From: Ustilaginoidea virens
Taxonomy: Eukaryota; Ascomycota; Sordariomycetes; Hypocreales; Clavicipitaceae
Direction of reading: 5' to 3'
DNA length: 64,000 nucleotides
Assembly: GCF_000687475.1 (NCBI RefSeq)
Contig: NC_057317.1
Location: 2,976,001 to 3,040,000 of the forward strand
The notes beneath the pieces were generated by a model. The model was given only the letters and a program-made list of their open reading frames with translations, did no database searches and was not told the DNA's origin. Both the position numbers and the translations under genes were made by a program. Numbering within the stretch: position 1 is the first letter of the stretch; every line of letters starts with the position of its first letter. Shown here piece by piece: positions 1 to 11,789 of this stretch.

Positions 1-2560
1 GTTTTGGCTCCCGTCTGCGGCCTGGGCCCTGGACTACCGGAGGTTTACAGTGTACATTGTACAACCACCGGCTCAGCCACCGGAGGCCAATGACGACGCA
101 GCTAAAAGGGGCGGGCAGCTGCAAATCTGTCTGCTGCATTCCTTCGGAGCACATGCCAGGCCCTCGATTGGCTTTTCGATTGGTTTTCTCGCCATGCTCG
201 CTCGAGGGAAGGAGCTGCCAGGCACTTTGCACTGCATTGGAAGGCACGAGCCGGCGAGGTGACGATGTTTGAGTTTGTCGCCACTACCGGTAGATACGAT
301 GAACGACCCTGCCAAGGTAACTCGACTGCCCCTCGAACTGAATCAGAAGGTGGAACGCGGATGCGGATGCCTGCTGGATCGGCATGTTTTTTATCCTCAA
401 GATATCATCAACTGGTGAAATTAACCTGGGAATTTGGCCCCGGGGCGCGGGTGGGGATTGGGACGCACTGTAACAAATCGCTGCGTGCAGTGGGGAACAG
501 TACAGGCCTCGTAAGGCCTCGTACCGTTTGGTACTATGGTGACTTCGTTTCACGGTAGTGAGCCGTGGCCCTGCTCGTGCCATAGGGGCTTGGCGGCGTT
601 GGCTTTGGCCGCCTTGGCCAAGACTCAATTACGCTCAGTTACCAGAATGGAAGGGATGCTTCCGTACCAAGGTGTAGTTCCCCCCCTTTCATCCCATCGA
701 CGGGAATAAGACGCTGAGCGTAGTTATTCTTCATCCCATCGACGGGAATAAGTCGCTGAGCGTAATGATTCCTTTCGCCCTCCCTCTTCCCTCTTCCCTC
801 TTCTCTTATCTGGCGGGCAGCCCTCTGCGTTCCGCCACAACTTGCGGGGCGAGCGAGGAGCGCGCCTAAATACGTACTCCGTTCCGTACTCCGTACATGG
901 GCCCGACTTCCCCACCACCCAGCGCTAGTCCTTTGCGGGGTTGACACACCCAAGAACGCACTTTATATCTCCCGTCTCCGTACTCCGGACTCCGGACTCC
1001 GTGGGCTACCTACATACATGCCTTGGGGGGGGGTCTTGAAATATCAAGGTACGTGGAGCCCCCAAACCTCCCAAGGGCAGAGAACCTGACTTCACCTTTT
1101 CGTACAAGAGCCATGCCATACTCGGTACAAGCCACTGTGTCAGTTAGCGGGGCAGCAAAACCTGGCCAGCCAGCAAACAACATGAAGACAAAGCGCCCTG
1201 GTACGTACCTCCTAGACCCGCGTTGCTGAAAGGAGGTTGCCGTGCCGTGCGACGCCCCACAAGGCCCTAGTGACAAGTGACGTAGTGACGCAACTGGAGG
1301 GTCCACTTCCGACGAGTCGGGCTGCGGAAACCCCTAGGGACTTCTGGCATTCAAAGCGCCTCCTACCGCCGACAACGGCCAATTGGCATTTGAAAGGCAA
1401 CATGAAAACATCTTCCGATCGGTTGGAATCCCCAGGGGATGAAGGTACCATGTCAGTACCTCGTTTTGGGGTCTTGTGGAGCTATCCTTGCAGCGCGGAC
1501 GGAATGTTTTGATTCCCCTCCTTGATCAGGGAAGCCGCGTTACCATGTACCGAAAATGGAAAAAGGCTCTTCCCAAGGCCTGATCGCTTCTTTCATCGAA
1601 TTCTAGACTACGATTTTTATACTGGACGAACTTCAGCCTTGGTGCAAGAGGGTCGAAAGCCTGTCTTGATGTGGCGTAGCTCCGCAGTTGCAGGCCCCAG
1701 TCGTCCATCCAACATTACATGTTCCTGGACCAATCTCCCTCTTGTTGATCATACTAGCCACAAACCTACCAATGGCCCAAGGCCACAAGTCGCGTTTGAC
1801 CGCGGATCTGTCGTTCTGGGAACGCCCATGGCTGCCAATGAGATGAGATCGGCCCCCCGATAATACCTTGAGCGAATCACGTTTCGCAGCTCGGGCTGAT
1901 TGGCCCCATGTCGAAACCCAATTTTTCACCGACACACAAAACGTGGTCGTCGGCGGGTTCTCGAACCAGTCCTCGTTCGTTCTTGACGTGCCACGCGGGC
2001 GAAACCCTTGTGTTGCTGTAGAACAATCATCCGATCCAGCCTGCACAAGACGCTTCGGGCAGAGAATCCATGCCAATGCGGTTCCAAGGGGAGACAAGAC
2101 TCCCACGTCCACGTACCAACTCCGATTGACTCTTACTCGGGAAATTTGGTCCATAGGCGAAATCAAATAAGGGTTAAAGGCCGACAGGAGGTACCTTAGC
2201 TAAGTACCCGAGGTACTCCGTACCTAGGTAATGAGTGTAAGTGGGTTGCGGGGAATCTGACTCGGTACGGAGTATTCCGTACCCGCGCTACAAAGCTACA
2301 AAGTGGGACTGCACTAGGAACATACTCTCCCTTAAAACGGCTGCCTCAGGCACAACGCTTCTGATCTAAACAAGGCACGCCCAGTACGGACCCAACGCAG
2401 CAGCAGCAGCAGCCATTGACGCCATGGTCCATTCCCCAGGACTTAAACACAACACATTCCTGAGTCGCCACAAAATTAAAGAGGCAAAAGTGCTGTCTGA
2501 TCTCCGTGCAGATACTCCGTTCCGCACACACCTCTCAAACACAACGAGAATGACCCTGGT
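1..2560. other. Gene-poor spacer with short repeats
   Basis: I see no convincing gene. Open frames on both strands are short or lack recognisable composition; the longest (minus strand, 1633-2166, 177 codons) resembles no family I know. The stretch holds a 42-bp tandem duplication at 688-771 and several copies of a short palindromic word built from GTACTCCGTAC/GTACGGAGTAC near 865-895, 975-1000, 2205-2230 and 2262-2285. Confidence 0.6.
688..771. repeat. 42-bp direct tandem repeat, two copies
   Basis: Two adjacent units begin at 688 and 730, each containing CATCCCATCGACGGGAATAA followed by a GCTGAGCGTA block. They differ at only a few positions. No coding context. Confidence 0.85.
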
Positions 2561-4104
2561 CTACCGTCTTTGCCCGCAAAGACCACAAACTCCACAGTCA
2601 TCCGAGTTGACGTATCCGCTGTTTCTGCATGATGAGGTGCTGCATGTCCATGAATCCGGCCAAAGTGCAGGGTTCAACACATTCGCGCACATGCTGCACG
2701 TAACTGCCAAAATGTTGTTGCTGAATGAGCACATTGAACAGGCTGATGATGATCGGGCTGATGAAGCTAGCTGCTGTGCAGGAGTCGACCCTGCTCGCCC
2801 GCCATGCCCAAGCTTGGTTTCGGATGACTTTGACCAGCGTGACTCGGAGTGGGCCGGTTTCTCCCGGGGACATGGCCCTTCTACTTTGGGCTCTTTCTTG
2901 ACACCTATTGTCGCGGGTGGCTGCTGCCATGATCGTTCACTCGGCTCCTGTTGTTTGACGCACACTGCGGGCCGCAAAGACGTCTCTGGCACAGGGGACT
3001 CCATCTTGACCCTGGCGCGGAACACATCCTGCAGTTGGATGAGTTCATCCCTCGCATCTGGATTGGTTGCATCTTCGTCGGAGCATACTCTGACCATACT
3101 TCTGCCTTTGGCGTCTCGCAAGGGCGTCACGCCATCCAAGTCGATTGCGTCCTGGCGGTCGGTTTCGGCAACGTCGTCGTCTTCGTACTGGCTCTCTCCG
3201 GTCTCGCTTTCTGATGCTGTCGCGTTTTCTTCGACTTTGCACTTTTTGCCGTCGTCTATTTCTTGATCCTTCTGCTGTTCGAGTCGTGCCAATGCGGCTG
3301 CCGCACGGAGTTCCCGACCTCTCGCGCTTCCTGCCACTCTAGGTTTCGCTTTCACCCTCTTCCCCTTTTCCAACTTGATCTTGGTGTCTTCATCTGCACC
3401 CAGCGCAACCCCATTAACACCAAACTTTTTGAGAACCCTCCGCTCTTTTCGTTGCTGGTGCGTCAGCGCAGTCTTCGCCTTGCGTTTCCTCCGGGGAGAA
3501 CGATATGTACCACCGCACAAATGCTCCGGGAGGACCTCGTCGGAGTTGACCTGGTTGCGCTCCCACTCTCCCGTAGTCAGATTCGCACCACGGCCCCATA
3601 GGCCCTCTCCAGTGTAGCCTTCGCCCCAGAGATCGGTCATCTGGGCGGCGAATTGGTTCCTTACGACCCAGAATGCGCGCGAATGATTCATTTGCTTGCA
3701 ATGGGCTAGTTCGTGCATCATAACCATCTGAACGCAGTTGAAGGGCAGCCAGCGGCCTGTTTGGACCGACCGCAGCACGAGCTGGACAACTTCTCCTGCG
3801 TTGAAGTTGCGACCGACAAACTCACGGTTTGGTTCGTATTCTTCGAGACTCATTACCGAGAGGTGATGTTTGCGCATTACTGGGACTGAGAACGATTAGA
3901 GAGAGACCGGTCTACTTTCTGCTCTTGAACAATGCTGGTCAGTGCAAAGTCGCGATTCTCTGTATACTCACGGCATTGTGCTGCAATCCTTTCCAGAAAA
4001 GCCTGCGCAGACTTTTCGTGGGGACCCGGTAAAGGCTTGATGAAGACAATGTTGGGGTTTGGTTGCGAATTTCTGGCATTGAGTCGCTGTATGCCGATTG
4101 GCAT
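2561..4104 (-). CDS. WLM-domain (Wss1-like) metalloprotease with C-terminal zinc fingers
   Basis: Two exons, 4104-3972 and 3885-2561, give 485 residues. The donor is GTGAGT at 3971 and the acceptor CAG ends at 3886; splicing joins AAQC to LPVMRKHH and restores the uninterrupted WLM N-terminus (MPIGIQRLNARN...). The metalloprotease motif HELAHCKQMNH (HExxHxxxxxH) lies near residue 100, followed by the WLM-type WGEGYTGEGLWGRG stretch. A long charged, low-complexity middle follows. The C-terminus has a RanBP2-like finger (CSMC..CSMC) and a second Cys-rich finger (CSTSSC..CGVCGLC). By family, Wss1/SPRTN-type proteases cut DNA-protein crosslinks and SUMOylated nuclear proteins. Specific substrates are not visible here. 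The next gene upstream, on the same strand, is the sulfate permease. Confidence 0.88.
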
Positions 4105-5048
4105 CTCGAATGCGTCATGGAGTGTTCAACATGACATGCAGGGGTTGGAACTCTGCTTGGTTCTGGAATGATGGTCAGGCTCGAGAGGTCGGGACGTGCT
4201 TTATTTGTGATGGCCAGCCGAAGTTGGATACCACGTCGACTCGTGGTTGATTCCCGAGCATTTGCCTCTTTTCGGAAGCAGCGTGCATCAAATCGAGTTG
4301 AGGAATGGAAATTCCATGGAAGCTGCCAAGTGCACCAACTCACACGCGGAATCAGGTGACTCCACTCATACAAGCCGCGCCAACTACTTCACTTTTCCTC
4401 CCCAAACCCGCTCACAAAATGCTTTTCCATTCTAAGTTTTAATGCCTCTGGATTCTGCCAGCTGGGAAAGTAAAATATTTTACCGGATACGGTAACTATT
4501 CCCGGGTTGATTTTTCCCCAGTCAAGGACTCTTGTTCCAATATTTGATCCGCAAGGCCCTTCGACTACCCGACAGAACAGGTACTGTAGCATATGTCTCC
4601 TCCCGCAGGAAAGGAGGAAGGACATGCACGGACATGACAAACAACCGTTGTCTCTGAAGAATATGGACATGAGATTTCGAGGGCTGCTAGAGCCGGCGTC
4701 GATGTGATGCATATATTCATCCATATAAAAGGATCTACTCAATTCGCTCGCTAAATGCTGATTATGATCATACCTGAAACCTGCAAAACGCCCAAGCGCC
4801 GTCGAACTGATTCCCGGCCGGACGAAGCACCCGAACGAATGGGAGGTTCAACCCGTTTCTTTATCATCCTTGCTCATGCGGGAGCCGCTGGTTAGCAGCT
4901 CCCCGAAACTTGCGTCATCCTCATCTCCCGCTGCAGCGGAATATTTCCCGCCAACCTCGGCAATGGGGGTCCGGAAAGAGGGAGACCTCTGCCCGTGTTG
5001 GAAAACCGTCAATACTCCCTAGCAATGCTGGAACCAGGACTGTCACGT
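4105..5048. other. Spacer between WLM protease and sulfate permease
   Basis: No gene recognised. On the minus strand, about 5006 down to 4839, an open stretch continues in the sulfate-permease frame after that gene's stop codons. It reads as an acidic/serine tail-like sequence (including GDEDDASFGELL), which may be the remnant of the lost permease C-terminus. Confidence 0.4.
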
Positions 5049-6784
5049 TCAATTCTGGAGGTTGGACCTCTCTCCGTGGCCAATTGGAAGGGAGCTGTTT
5101 CTTGACGAGTCTCCCCCAGACACGTGAAAGGTGCCATATTCTGCAGAAATCTTGGGATCATCGCCGACGACATGTTCTCCGAAGAGTGAACGAAACCGCC
5201 CCGTGCTCAGGAACTGGGCTCGGGCTTTCAATATGCGGTATAGACGAACCGCTGCCGAAATAGAAACAGTGGCATAGAGGCCATCTTCTATCTGAGAAAG
5301 CACGCTGACAAACACCCCCACGAAGAAGACGAAAACCTCCATGGGTGACACGCGCCAGAATTGCTGGACGGTTTCGGGTGGCGTAACGAGATCTCCTACC
5401 GCGTGGATAATGACAGAGGCCAAGGTGGCGCTGGGGATGTAAAAGAAGACCGCGGTCAAGTGGTAGGTTGTCAAAAGGACAACAAGACCCGTGACGATGC
5501 CAGCAGCCGGTGTGCAAACACCAGCCTTGGACTGGATTGCCGTTCGGCTGAAAGACCCGGTGGATGGATAACCGCCGAGAAAGGGTCCCAAGACATTCGT
5601 CATGCCAATGGCTACCATTTCTTGTGAGGGATCTATGGTATAGTTGTTAACTCGGCCAAAGGACTTGGAGATGGCAACATGCTCGACGAGCATGACCACG
5701 ACAGTAGCGGGGAGATGGGATGCGAAATGCGAGACCAAGTTTCTGGACAGCTCGGGAACGGCGACGTTGCAAAATCCTACGGGGCATGAGTCAGACGGCT
5801 TGATTTGATGGAAAAGGGTGTAAAGCTAAGCTTACCCTTGGGGACAGTTCCCAAAAGGCGGAAACGAGGGTTTTCTCTTGAATCCATGTTGACCAGCCAG
5901 CTGATGATGGTATACAAGACGATGACAAGGACGGTCCGCATGGTGCTGATGAAGAAGAAGAAGCGCTTGCGGCCGGGATACCGCTCAGCAGCAGATGCCA
6001 GGGTATGTCGGATGAGGTATAGGAGGAAGAGGGCGGAAAGCCCCACGGCGGCATCGAGTTTTGCTTCAGAGAGATGCTTCCATGTGTTGACGAAGACGTC
6101 GAACGCAGAATCTCGGTTGGAAAAGCCGGCCAAACCCAGAAGGGAAGGCAACTGTCCGGCAGCGATGGTAATGGCGGAACCGGTCATGAAGGCTGATAGG
6201 CAGGTTACGGAAATCAAGTCGACGATCCAACCCCCGCGGAGAAGGCCAATTGACAGAACGATGGATCCGGCAACTATGGACAACGCTGAGGCGACAAGAT
6301 GGGGCGCAATGTCTTTTCCCTCTGGTGAGGAGACGACATCCCGAACTACGCTACCGACTACCGTGGACAGGACGGCGACAGGTCCTATGGAGATATCCTT
6401 TGACGTCCCGAAAACCCAGTATATCATGACTCCCATGAAGGAGGAGTAGAGTCCGAACTGGGGCTCTAGCTCCGCCAACAAGGCGTAAGCCATGCCCTGA
6501 GGTACGACGACGATACCGACAGTGACACCGGCAACCACATCGCCGGCGAGCCATTGTAGATTGTACCGGCCGATCCAGCCCAGGAAAGGGAACAAAGACT
6601 TGACGTAGGCGTCCGCAGCCTTTTGCCGAGCGGGTATCCGATCACGAAGCCTTTCAGACGCGGCGGGGTGGCCGTCGGCGACGCCTTCATCACCGATGTG
6701 GACGGGCAGGATGGAATCTCCGGAGTGTGCGGCGTTGGCGCCATCCTGGACCGCATCTTTCAGCTTGACGCCGAGCAACTTCAT
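5049..6784 (-). CDS. SulP-family sulfate permease lacking the STAS domain
   Basis: Two exons, 6784-5836 and 5776-5049, give 558 residues; the intron 5835-5777 has GTAAGC/TAG ends and splicing produces PKGFCNVAVPELSRN. I chose the Met at 6784 (MKLLGVKLKD) because upstream in-frame codons are proline-rich and partly read from a poly-G tract. The protein has the SulP core: an early LFPFLGWIGRYN segment, many hydrophobic helices, VVPQGMAYALLA, GTSKDISIGPVAVLS, and the late signature SKSFGRVNNYTIDPSQEMVAIGMTN-like block with GGYPSTGSFSRTA. It imports sulfate at the plasma membrane by family knowledge. It ends at a linker (SSLPIGHGERSNLQN) where the fungal SUL1/cys-14 family continues into a C-terminal STAS domain, so it is about 250 residues short. 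It may be an unusual permease, a recently truncated gene or an inactive copy. Confidence 0.85.
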
Positions 6785-7489
6785 GGCGTCGGGCAAGTGA
6801 GTGGCAGACCCGCGTCTCAAGGGCTTCGAAGCGATGGGGGAGGGAAGGGGGGGGGGGGGGGGGGGGCAGAGAGCTCCAAAGAGCTCGCTGTGCCAGACGT
6901 GTTCTCCAAGCCGCAAGAAAGGAACGATGGGTGGCGCTACGGTGGGCGTGGAGATTGGGACCTTGGGAGAGAGGGAGCGAAGGGAGCAAAGGGAGCGAAT
7001 GCCAGACACAGCAGGAGACGGCACGTTTACACTGTTACGGCAAGGCATTGATCAAGTCAAGCAGCTTTGGTATGGATGCAAATCCCTCCCCTGGTGGCAG
7101 CTTTGAAGGCTCCCCAGGTCGGGCCAGGACGCATGGGCAGGAGGGGGAGGCTTTGAGCTTTGAGATTGTTGGAGATGACCAGTGAAAGAAGGGAGCGATG
7201 AGGTGCTCGGATTGCCCCACAAAGTCGCTGATGTCGCCATCGCCGTCGCATAGCCCAGCGCTTACATGGGGTGGAGGAGAGGAGAGGAGAGATCAGTTGC
7301 TAATGCTTGGAAACCCCGAAACCCCGAAACCCTACGGTGGAGTTGGGCCTCGCGCCAAGAGCCAAGAGCCAAGAGCCAAGAGCCTCAAGAGAGTCGGGCC
7401 TTGTGTTATTCCCGGCTGCCGGGGGGCGGTTGGATCCAAGTTGCACAAGTCTGGTACTGCGTAAGCCACCCGGGCACCTAGGAGTGCTC

Positions 7490-7543
7490 TGTACTCTGTA
7501 CTCTGTACTCTGTACTCTGTACTCTGTACTCTGTACTCTGTAC
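7490..7543. repeat. 7-bp tandem repeat (TGTACTC)n
   Basis: About eight perfect head-to-tail heptamers, roughly 90-140 bp upstream of the Bub2 start codon, so probably in its promoter or 5' leader. Confidence 0.9.
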
Positions 7544-7597
7544 CAGACCCCTTCGAGACCCAGTTCGAATCGAGCTTATTCCCAGCCCCACACGAAA

Positions 7598-7603
7598 ACG
7601 CGT
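7598..7603. promoter_or_regulatory. MCB (ACGCGT) upstream of Bub2
   Basis: Exact palindromic MluI cell-cycle box, the binding word of MBF-type G1/S factors, about 26 bp before the Bub2 ATG. It may lie within the 5' leader. Function is inferred from the motif only. Confidence 0.35.
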
Positions 7604-7628
7604 CTTCTCCTTCTTCGCCCTCAAGGCT

Positions 7629-8160
7629 ATGTATATGCATCATCAAGCATCGTCAGAATCCAAGCCGGGGCCATCGGAAAGCATGCCCGGCTCCTCTCCC
7701 GAGGCAAAGGCTGCCGCCTCTGGCTCGCCATCCTACATTGCCCACGTGGACCTTCAAGTGCCTCCGTCTCCGCGAACCCATCGCGCTCTCCGACGCCTGC
7801 AGTCCGCGCACACCTTGGGTGCCTCTCGGTCATGCACATCCAGCCAGCCGTCCCTCATCACCCAGCAGCGACGCGATCTGCAGCGGAACGCCTCGCCCAC
7901 CCGCGGCTTGAACACAACCCGCTCGCCTCAGCGAGGCCGCGCCAACAGCGATGCCACCTCGGCCTCGGCATACACGGGCGCCGTGGCCGCGTTAAAGCGC
8001 ACCGGCCTGAAGAAGCCCGTCTTCTCGCACGGCCACCTGTCCCTGCAGCAGATATTTCGCGACGGGCCGAGCGACGGCGACTTTCTCGGCGCCCTGGAAA
8101 GCGCCCGGTGGAAAGTGATTGACGAGGGCATCAAGAGCGCAGACGATGGAATGGTACAAC

Positions 8161-8202
<42 letters not shown>

Positions 8203-9345
8203 CCTTGCCCGCGTCAAAGTTGCGGTGGCTGCTGACGCTTTCTTTGCTATTCGTTCCAAACGGCCCTTTTTTAAAAGTCACCGCTTAGAATCTACGTATG
8301 GCTTGTTCTGCTAGACGCACCCATCATGTCGACCAGCGACTACCTCTCCCTCATTCACCGCGGCGCGTCGCCCGCCTACTCCAAAATTCGCAACGACACC
8401 TTTCGAACATTGACTACAGATCCCCTCTTTCGTCGGCGCGTCAGCGAAGCGAGTCTCATCCGGCTGCTTAATGCGATTGCTTGGACGCTGCACGACGAGA
8501 AGGAGCAGCAGCGTCAGACCAGCCGACCTAGCAGTAGTCAGTCCTCCGCCCCGAGGCAAAGCCTTGGAGGAAGCGTTTCCGGGCATTCTCAAGGCAGTGA
8601 GTTGTAGCACGCCGCTTACACTTGCCAAAGCGCGCTCAGCGACCTCTGGGCCCCTTCCGTCCTGCATCTACCCCGCCCATGACCCATCTTCCTGCTGTGC
8701 TGTGCCCATTGCTAACCCGGACGACGCTCTCGTCGTAGGGTCGGGGACTGGGCCAGAGCCCGGCACATATGTCCAGGGCATGAATGTGCTGGCGGCCCCC
8801 TTCTTGTACGCTGCCCGCAGCGAAGCCGAGGCTTTTGTCGCCTTTCACTCTCTCCTCACCAAGGAATGCCCTGGGTATATTCGTGGCGCGATGGACGGTG
8901 TCCATCGTGGCCTGGCTCTTGTAGACAAGGTTCTGGCCATTGTCGACCCCAAGCTCAGCATGTACCTCACGGCCAAGGGTCTATCCGCGGAGATATATGC
9001 CTTCCCATCGGTCCTGACCCTGTGCGCTTGCACACCCCCGCTGCCCGAGGTCCTGCGGCTCTGGGATTTTCTGTTTGCCTATGGGCCGCATCTGAACATT
9101 CTCTGCATTGTCGCCCAGCTCACCATCATGAGGTCGCAGATTCTTCAATCGCCTAGGTATGCTGCAAAGCCATCCTCTTGTCCAGCAGCTGCACAGCTCG
9201 CCAGCTAACATGACGCCAAAGCCCGAACAAGGTCCTGCGATCGTTCCCCCCTCTGAACGCTGACCTGATCAAGAGCGTGACCATCGGAATCATCAAGAAG
9301 ATTCCCGACGACGTCTACGCGGAAATCGTCGCTCACGCCATGTGA
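7629..9345 (+). CDS. bub2: TBC-domain mitotic exit GAP, Bub2/Cdc16
   Basis: Four exons (7629-8153, 8278-8596, 8739-9156, 9222-9345) encode 461 residues. The first 90 or so residues are a serine-rich fungal extension; the start could also be the ATG at 7635. The TBC-like Rab-GAP domain follows: SPLRIYVWLVLLDAP across the first junction, then SPAYSKIRNDTFRTLTTDPLF, YVQGMNVLAAPFLYA, PSVLTLCACTPPLPEVLRLWDFLFAYG, and the end PNKVLRSFPPLNAD..KKIPDDVYAEIVAHAM. By family, Bub2/Cdc16 with Byr4/Bfa1 forms the two-part GAP for the Tem1/Spg1 GTPase at spindle poles, restraining mitotic exit and septation. The first intron contains a long CT microsatellite. The second junction (8597-8738) keeps frame but falls in a poorly conserved linker, so its ends are the least certain. 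Confidence 0.9.
8164..8200 (+). repeat. (CT)n microsatellite inside a Bub2 intron
   Basis: About 18 CT units within intron 1 of the Bub2 gene, in the polypyrimidine side upstream of the TTTTAAAAG acceptor. Confidence 0.95.
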
Positions 9346-9484
9346 ATGGCTCCAGGCTTGGAATGGAAAGCCGACGCCTCGCGTCCGATGGCTATGATGA
9401 TTTGATGTATGATGATTGACAATGCTTGGTAACGGGAAATGTCTACTGAAACGAATTATGCGACGCACGGATATGGGAAATTGC

Positions 9485-9517
<33 letters not shown>

Positions 9518-10244
9518 GCGGCAGTTGGAGAATGAGCACGAAGCTGGCGTTATTTGGCTTTGTGGTTTGGTTATTTGGATGTTTTCGAACATGTGGCAGC
9601 TGGGTGAAACTCTACCCGGTTCCGCAAAGGGGCGGGCCGTGTCATAGGAACAGATCAGCAAAACCAGGAGATCAAAATATCAGACGGGACTGACATTGCG
9701 TCTGACAACGGCTCGTTGTTCCCGTTGCTGATGTCGATAAAGAAAGCCGCACATCGGAAACTTCAGCGTCGTGTATAATCAACTCTATGAGATTTATGCA
9801 TTTGCATCCATGCAATGTACACAGATAAGTGTGTGCTTGTCAATGCCCCTGTCTATATGACTCCTCGTAGACTCCTCGTAGATAGTCCCCCCCCCTCCCC
9901 CTTCCATCTTTTAACAAAAGAAAAAGAGACAAAATGAAGAAAAATTCGGATGGCGCTGAAGCCGAACCGGTGGTGAATGCTTCGCCACCGAGAAACAAAG
10001 TGTATACAAGACCGCGATTCATTACCCGTGTCGCATATCGCATATCGCGTAGCGCATTGTACCAAATCATGTGGCCGCAGCCCCAGTGTTTTTTTAAAGG
10101 TGCTTGCGAGCAAGCTGATGTTGCGACGAGGACGGAAGCACGGCGAATCGGCTACATAGGCCCCGCCCCCCCTAAACGAAACGAGACGAGACGAGACGAG
10201 ACCGAGCCGAATAAAGAAAGGGTTGCCAACAGAAGGGGCGTTCG
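9346..10244. other. Convergent spacer between Bub2 and PAQR receptor
   Basis: 3' flanks of two converging genes. It holds a (CAG)n tract at about 9485-9516, and five ACGAG repeats near 10180-10202. No gene seen. Confidence 0.6.
9485..9516. repeat. (CAG)n microsatellite
   Basis: About ten CAG units, grading into CGG/CAG, about 140 bp after the Bub2 stop codon. Confidence 0.9.
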
Positions 10245-11789
10245 CTACGCCGGGCAACCTCCCTCGGCACGGTGGAAGGCGCTGGAGAAAAAGGTTTGCA
10301 TGGCAGTGTAGTGGAAAAGAATGCCTCCCAACACGGCGGCGTGCCACAGGTTGTGGCTGCCGCCGACGTAATCAAACACGCCCGGCCACCAGCGCTCAGG
10401 GATCTTGCTCGCATAGACAATCGCGCCGCCAAAGTAGACGAGAAGAGACTTGAGAATGGGCGAATAGAAGGTGATGACGAAGTCGGGGCCGTGGGTGAGC
10501 GACAGCTGCAGCATGGGCATGAATCCCGTCAGGGCGAGCCCGACGAAGAAGGCGACCCTTGCCCAGGCCATGTCCGGCCCGTTGAAGCTGGGGTGCCACG
10601 GGAGGACGACGCCGCCGATGCCCAAGCCGGCCGTGAGGGTCATGTATACCCAGCGGCTCCAAAGGTCGCAGTAGAAGGCGGTGTACTCGGTCGTCAGGAT
10701 GGAGGCCGCAATCAGCAGCGAGATGCCGGTGTAGTCGACGCAGGCGAAGATGGAGATGGCGTTGACGTCGGCAACGGCGTTCATGGTGTGCCAGATGGTG
10801 GAGCAGACCAGGGTCAGGCAAGCCATGGCGAAGAAGACGGCGGCCACAAACACGTCGCTCTTGGAGCTGAGGGAAAAGTTTGCGCTGGAAGGGTAGAAAT
10901 ACAAGGCGACGGCGAGGACGAGGAAGAGCCCGACGACGTGGGACCAGATGTTGATGAACTCGTTGGACATGTTGAAGGCCGACTGCACGCATTCAATCTT
11001 GGTCTGGGTGAAGCGGTAGCCCTTTGTGATGTGCGGGTTGTTGCGCCAGGGGATGGGCAGGTCGTGGTAATGGAGCAGCCGCGTCTCTCGCGCCTGCGCA
11101 ATGGCCTGCTGGATATGCTCCTCGAGCGACAGTGCCGCTCGCCTGGCCCGGCCCAGCCCCTCGTCGACGACTTCTCTGGCCCGCTCAATGCTCTCGCTGG
11201 CCACGCGGCGACCCTCGCCCATGAAGGCCTCGGCGGCGTTGGCCAGCCCCTGCTCTCGCAGCTTGAGCGCGCGCGCCTCAAACTCGGAAAGCATCCCCTC
11301 GAGGAGGTCGACGCCCACGCGGGCCTTTTCGTGCAGCGAGCCGGTAGCCGCTAGGGTCTCGTGGTACCGCGTCTCCAGGGTCTCTACCATGATCTGCAAG
11401 CGGCGCCTGCCGGCACCGAGGACTTCCTCGGACGCCTGGCAACAGCGCGAGCGGACGGCTTGAAGCGTGGCCAAGGCGCGGGAGAAGCTGTAGTCCTTGC
11501 CGGGGTCCCCGCAGTAACTCTCGATAAAGTCCAGGCGTCGCTCCAGCTCGGAGAGGAACAAGTCCACCTTGAGCAGGAGACCCTCCTCGCTGTCCATGAT
11601 GGTTTCCACTATCGACCTCGGGCGAGGCAAGACGGACGACGAGTGCCGTCGCCGCCGAGTGCTGGGGCGGTCGGCAGTATGCGAATCGGTACCGGACGAT
11701 GACGCGGCGGCGGCGGCGTTGGCTGAGCTTTCGTCCTCGCGCAGCTTATAGCCGCAGGCGGACGTGAGCGCAGTGGTGACGTCGCTCAT
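10245..11789 (-). CDS. PAQR/ADIPOR-family membrane receptor, Izh3-like
   Basis: Single exon, 514 residues. Residues 1-240 form a cytosolic extension that is Ser/Arg-rich, then helical and Arg/Glu-rich (SELERRLDFIESYCGD..., REVVDEGLGRARRAAL), typical of the long fungal Izh3 subgroup. From about residue 245 comes the PAQR core: PWRNNPHITKGYR, then seven hydrophobic helices. The putative metal-site motifs are present: ECVQSAFNMSNEFINIWSH, CSTIWHTMNAVADV, and GGSHNLWHAAVL near the C-terminus. By family, these are seven-helix receptors or hydrolases related to adiponectin receptors; yeast Izh proteins affect zinc and sterol homeostasis. Ligand and enzymatic activity cannot be read from sequence. 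Confidence 0.88.
   Translation of the reverse strand: MSDVTTALTSACGYKLREDESSANAAAAASSSGTDSHTADRPSTRRRRHSSSVLPRPRSIVETIMDSEEGLLLKVDLFLSELERRLDFIESYCGDPGKDYSFSRALATLQAVRSRCCQASEEVLGAGRRRLQIMVETLETRYHETLAATGSLHEKARVGVDLLEGMLSEFEARALKLREQGLANAAEAFMGEGRRVASESIERAREVVDEGLGRARRAALSLEEHIQQAIAQARETRLLHYHDLPIPWRNNPHITKGYRFTQTKIECVQSAFNMSNEFINIWSHVVGLFLVLAVALYFYPSSANFSLSSKSDVFVAAVFFAMACLTLVCSTIWHTMNAVADVNAISIFACVDYTGISLLIAASILTTEYTAFYCDLWSRWVYMTLTAGLGIGGVVLPWHPSFNGPDMAWARVAFFVGLALTGFMPMLQLSLTHGPDFVITFYSPILKSLLVYFGGAIVYASKIPERWWPGVFDYVGGSHNLWHAAVLGGILFHYTAMQTFFSSAFHRAEGGCPA

Larger units (their letters stand above)
6785..7628. other. Divergent promoter region, sulfate permease / Bub2
   Basis: Intergenic region between head-to-head genes. 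It contains a poly-G tract at about 6847-6867 and tandem AGCCAAG units near 7360-7385. A heptamer (TGTACTC) repeats about eight times at 7490-7543, and an ACGCGT box lies at 7598-7603. Confidence 0.6.

Noticed and set aside
2424..3266. 280-codon plus-strand open frame
   Set aside because: It is antisense to the well-supported WLM protease exon and has no domain of its own.
10272..11354. 360-codon plus-strand open frame
   Set aside because: Antisense shadow of the GC-rich PAQR gene.
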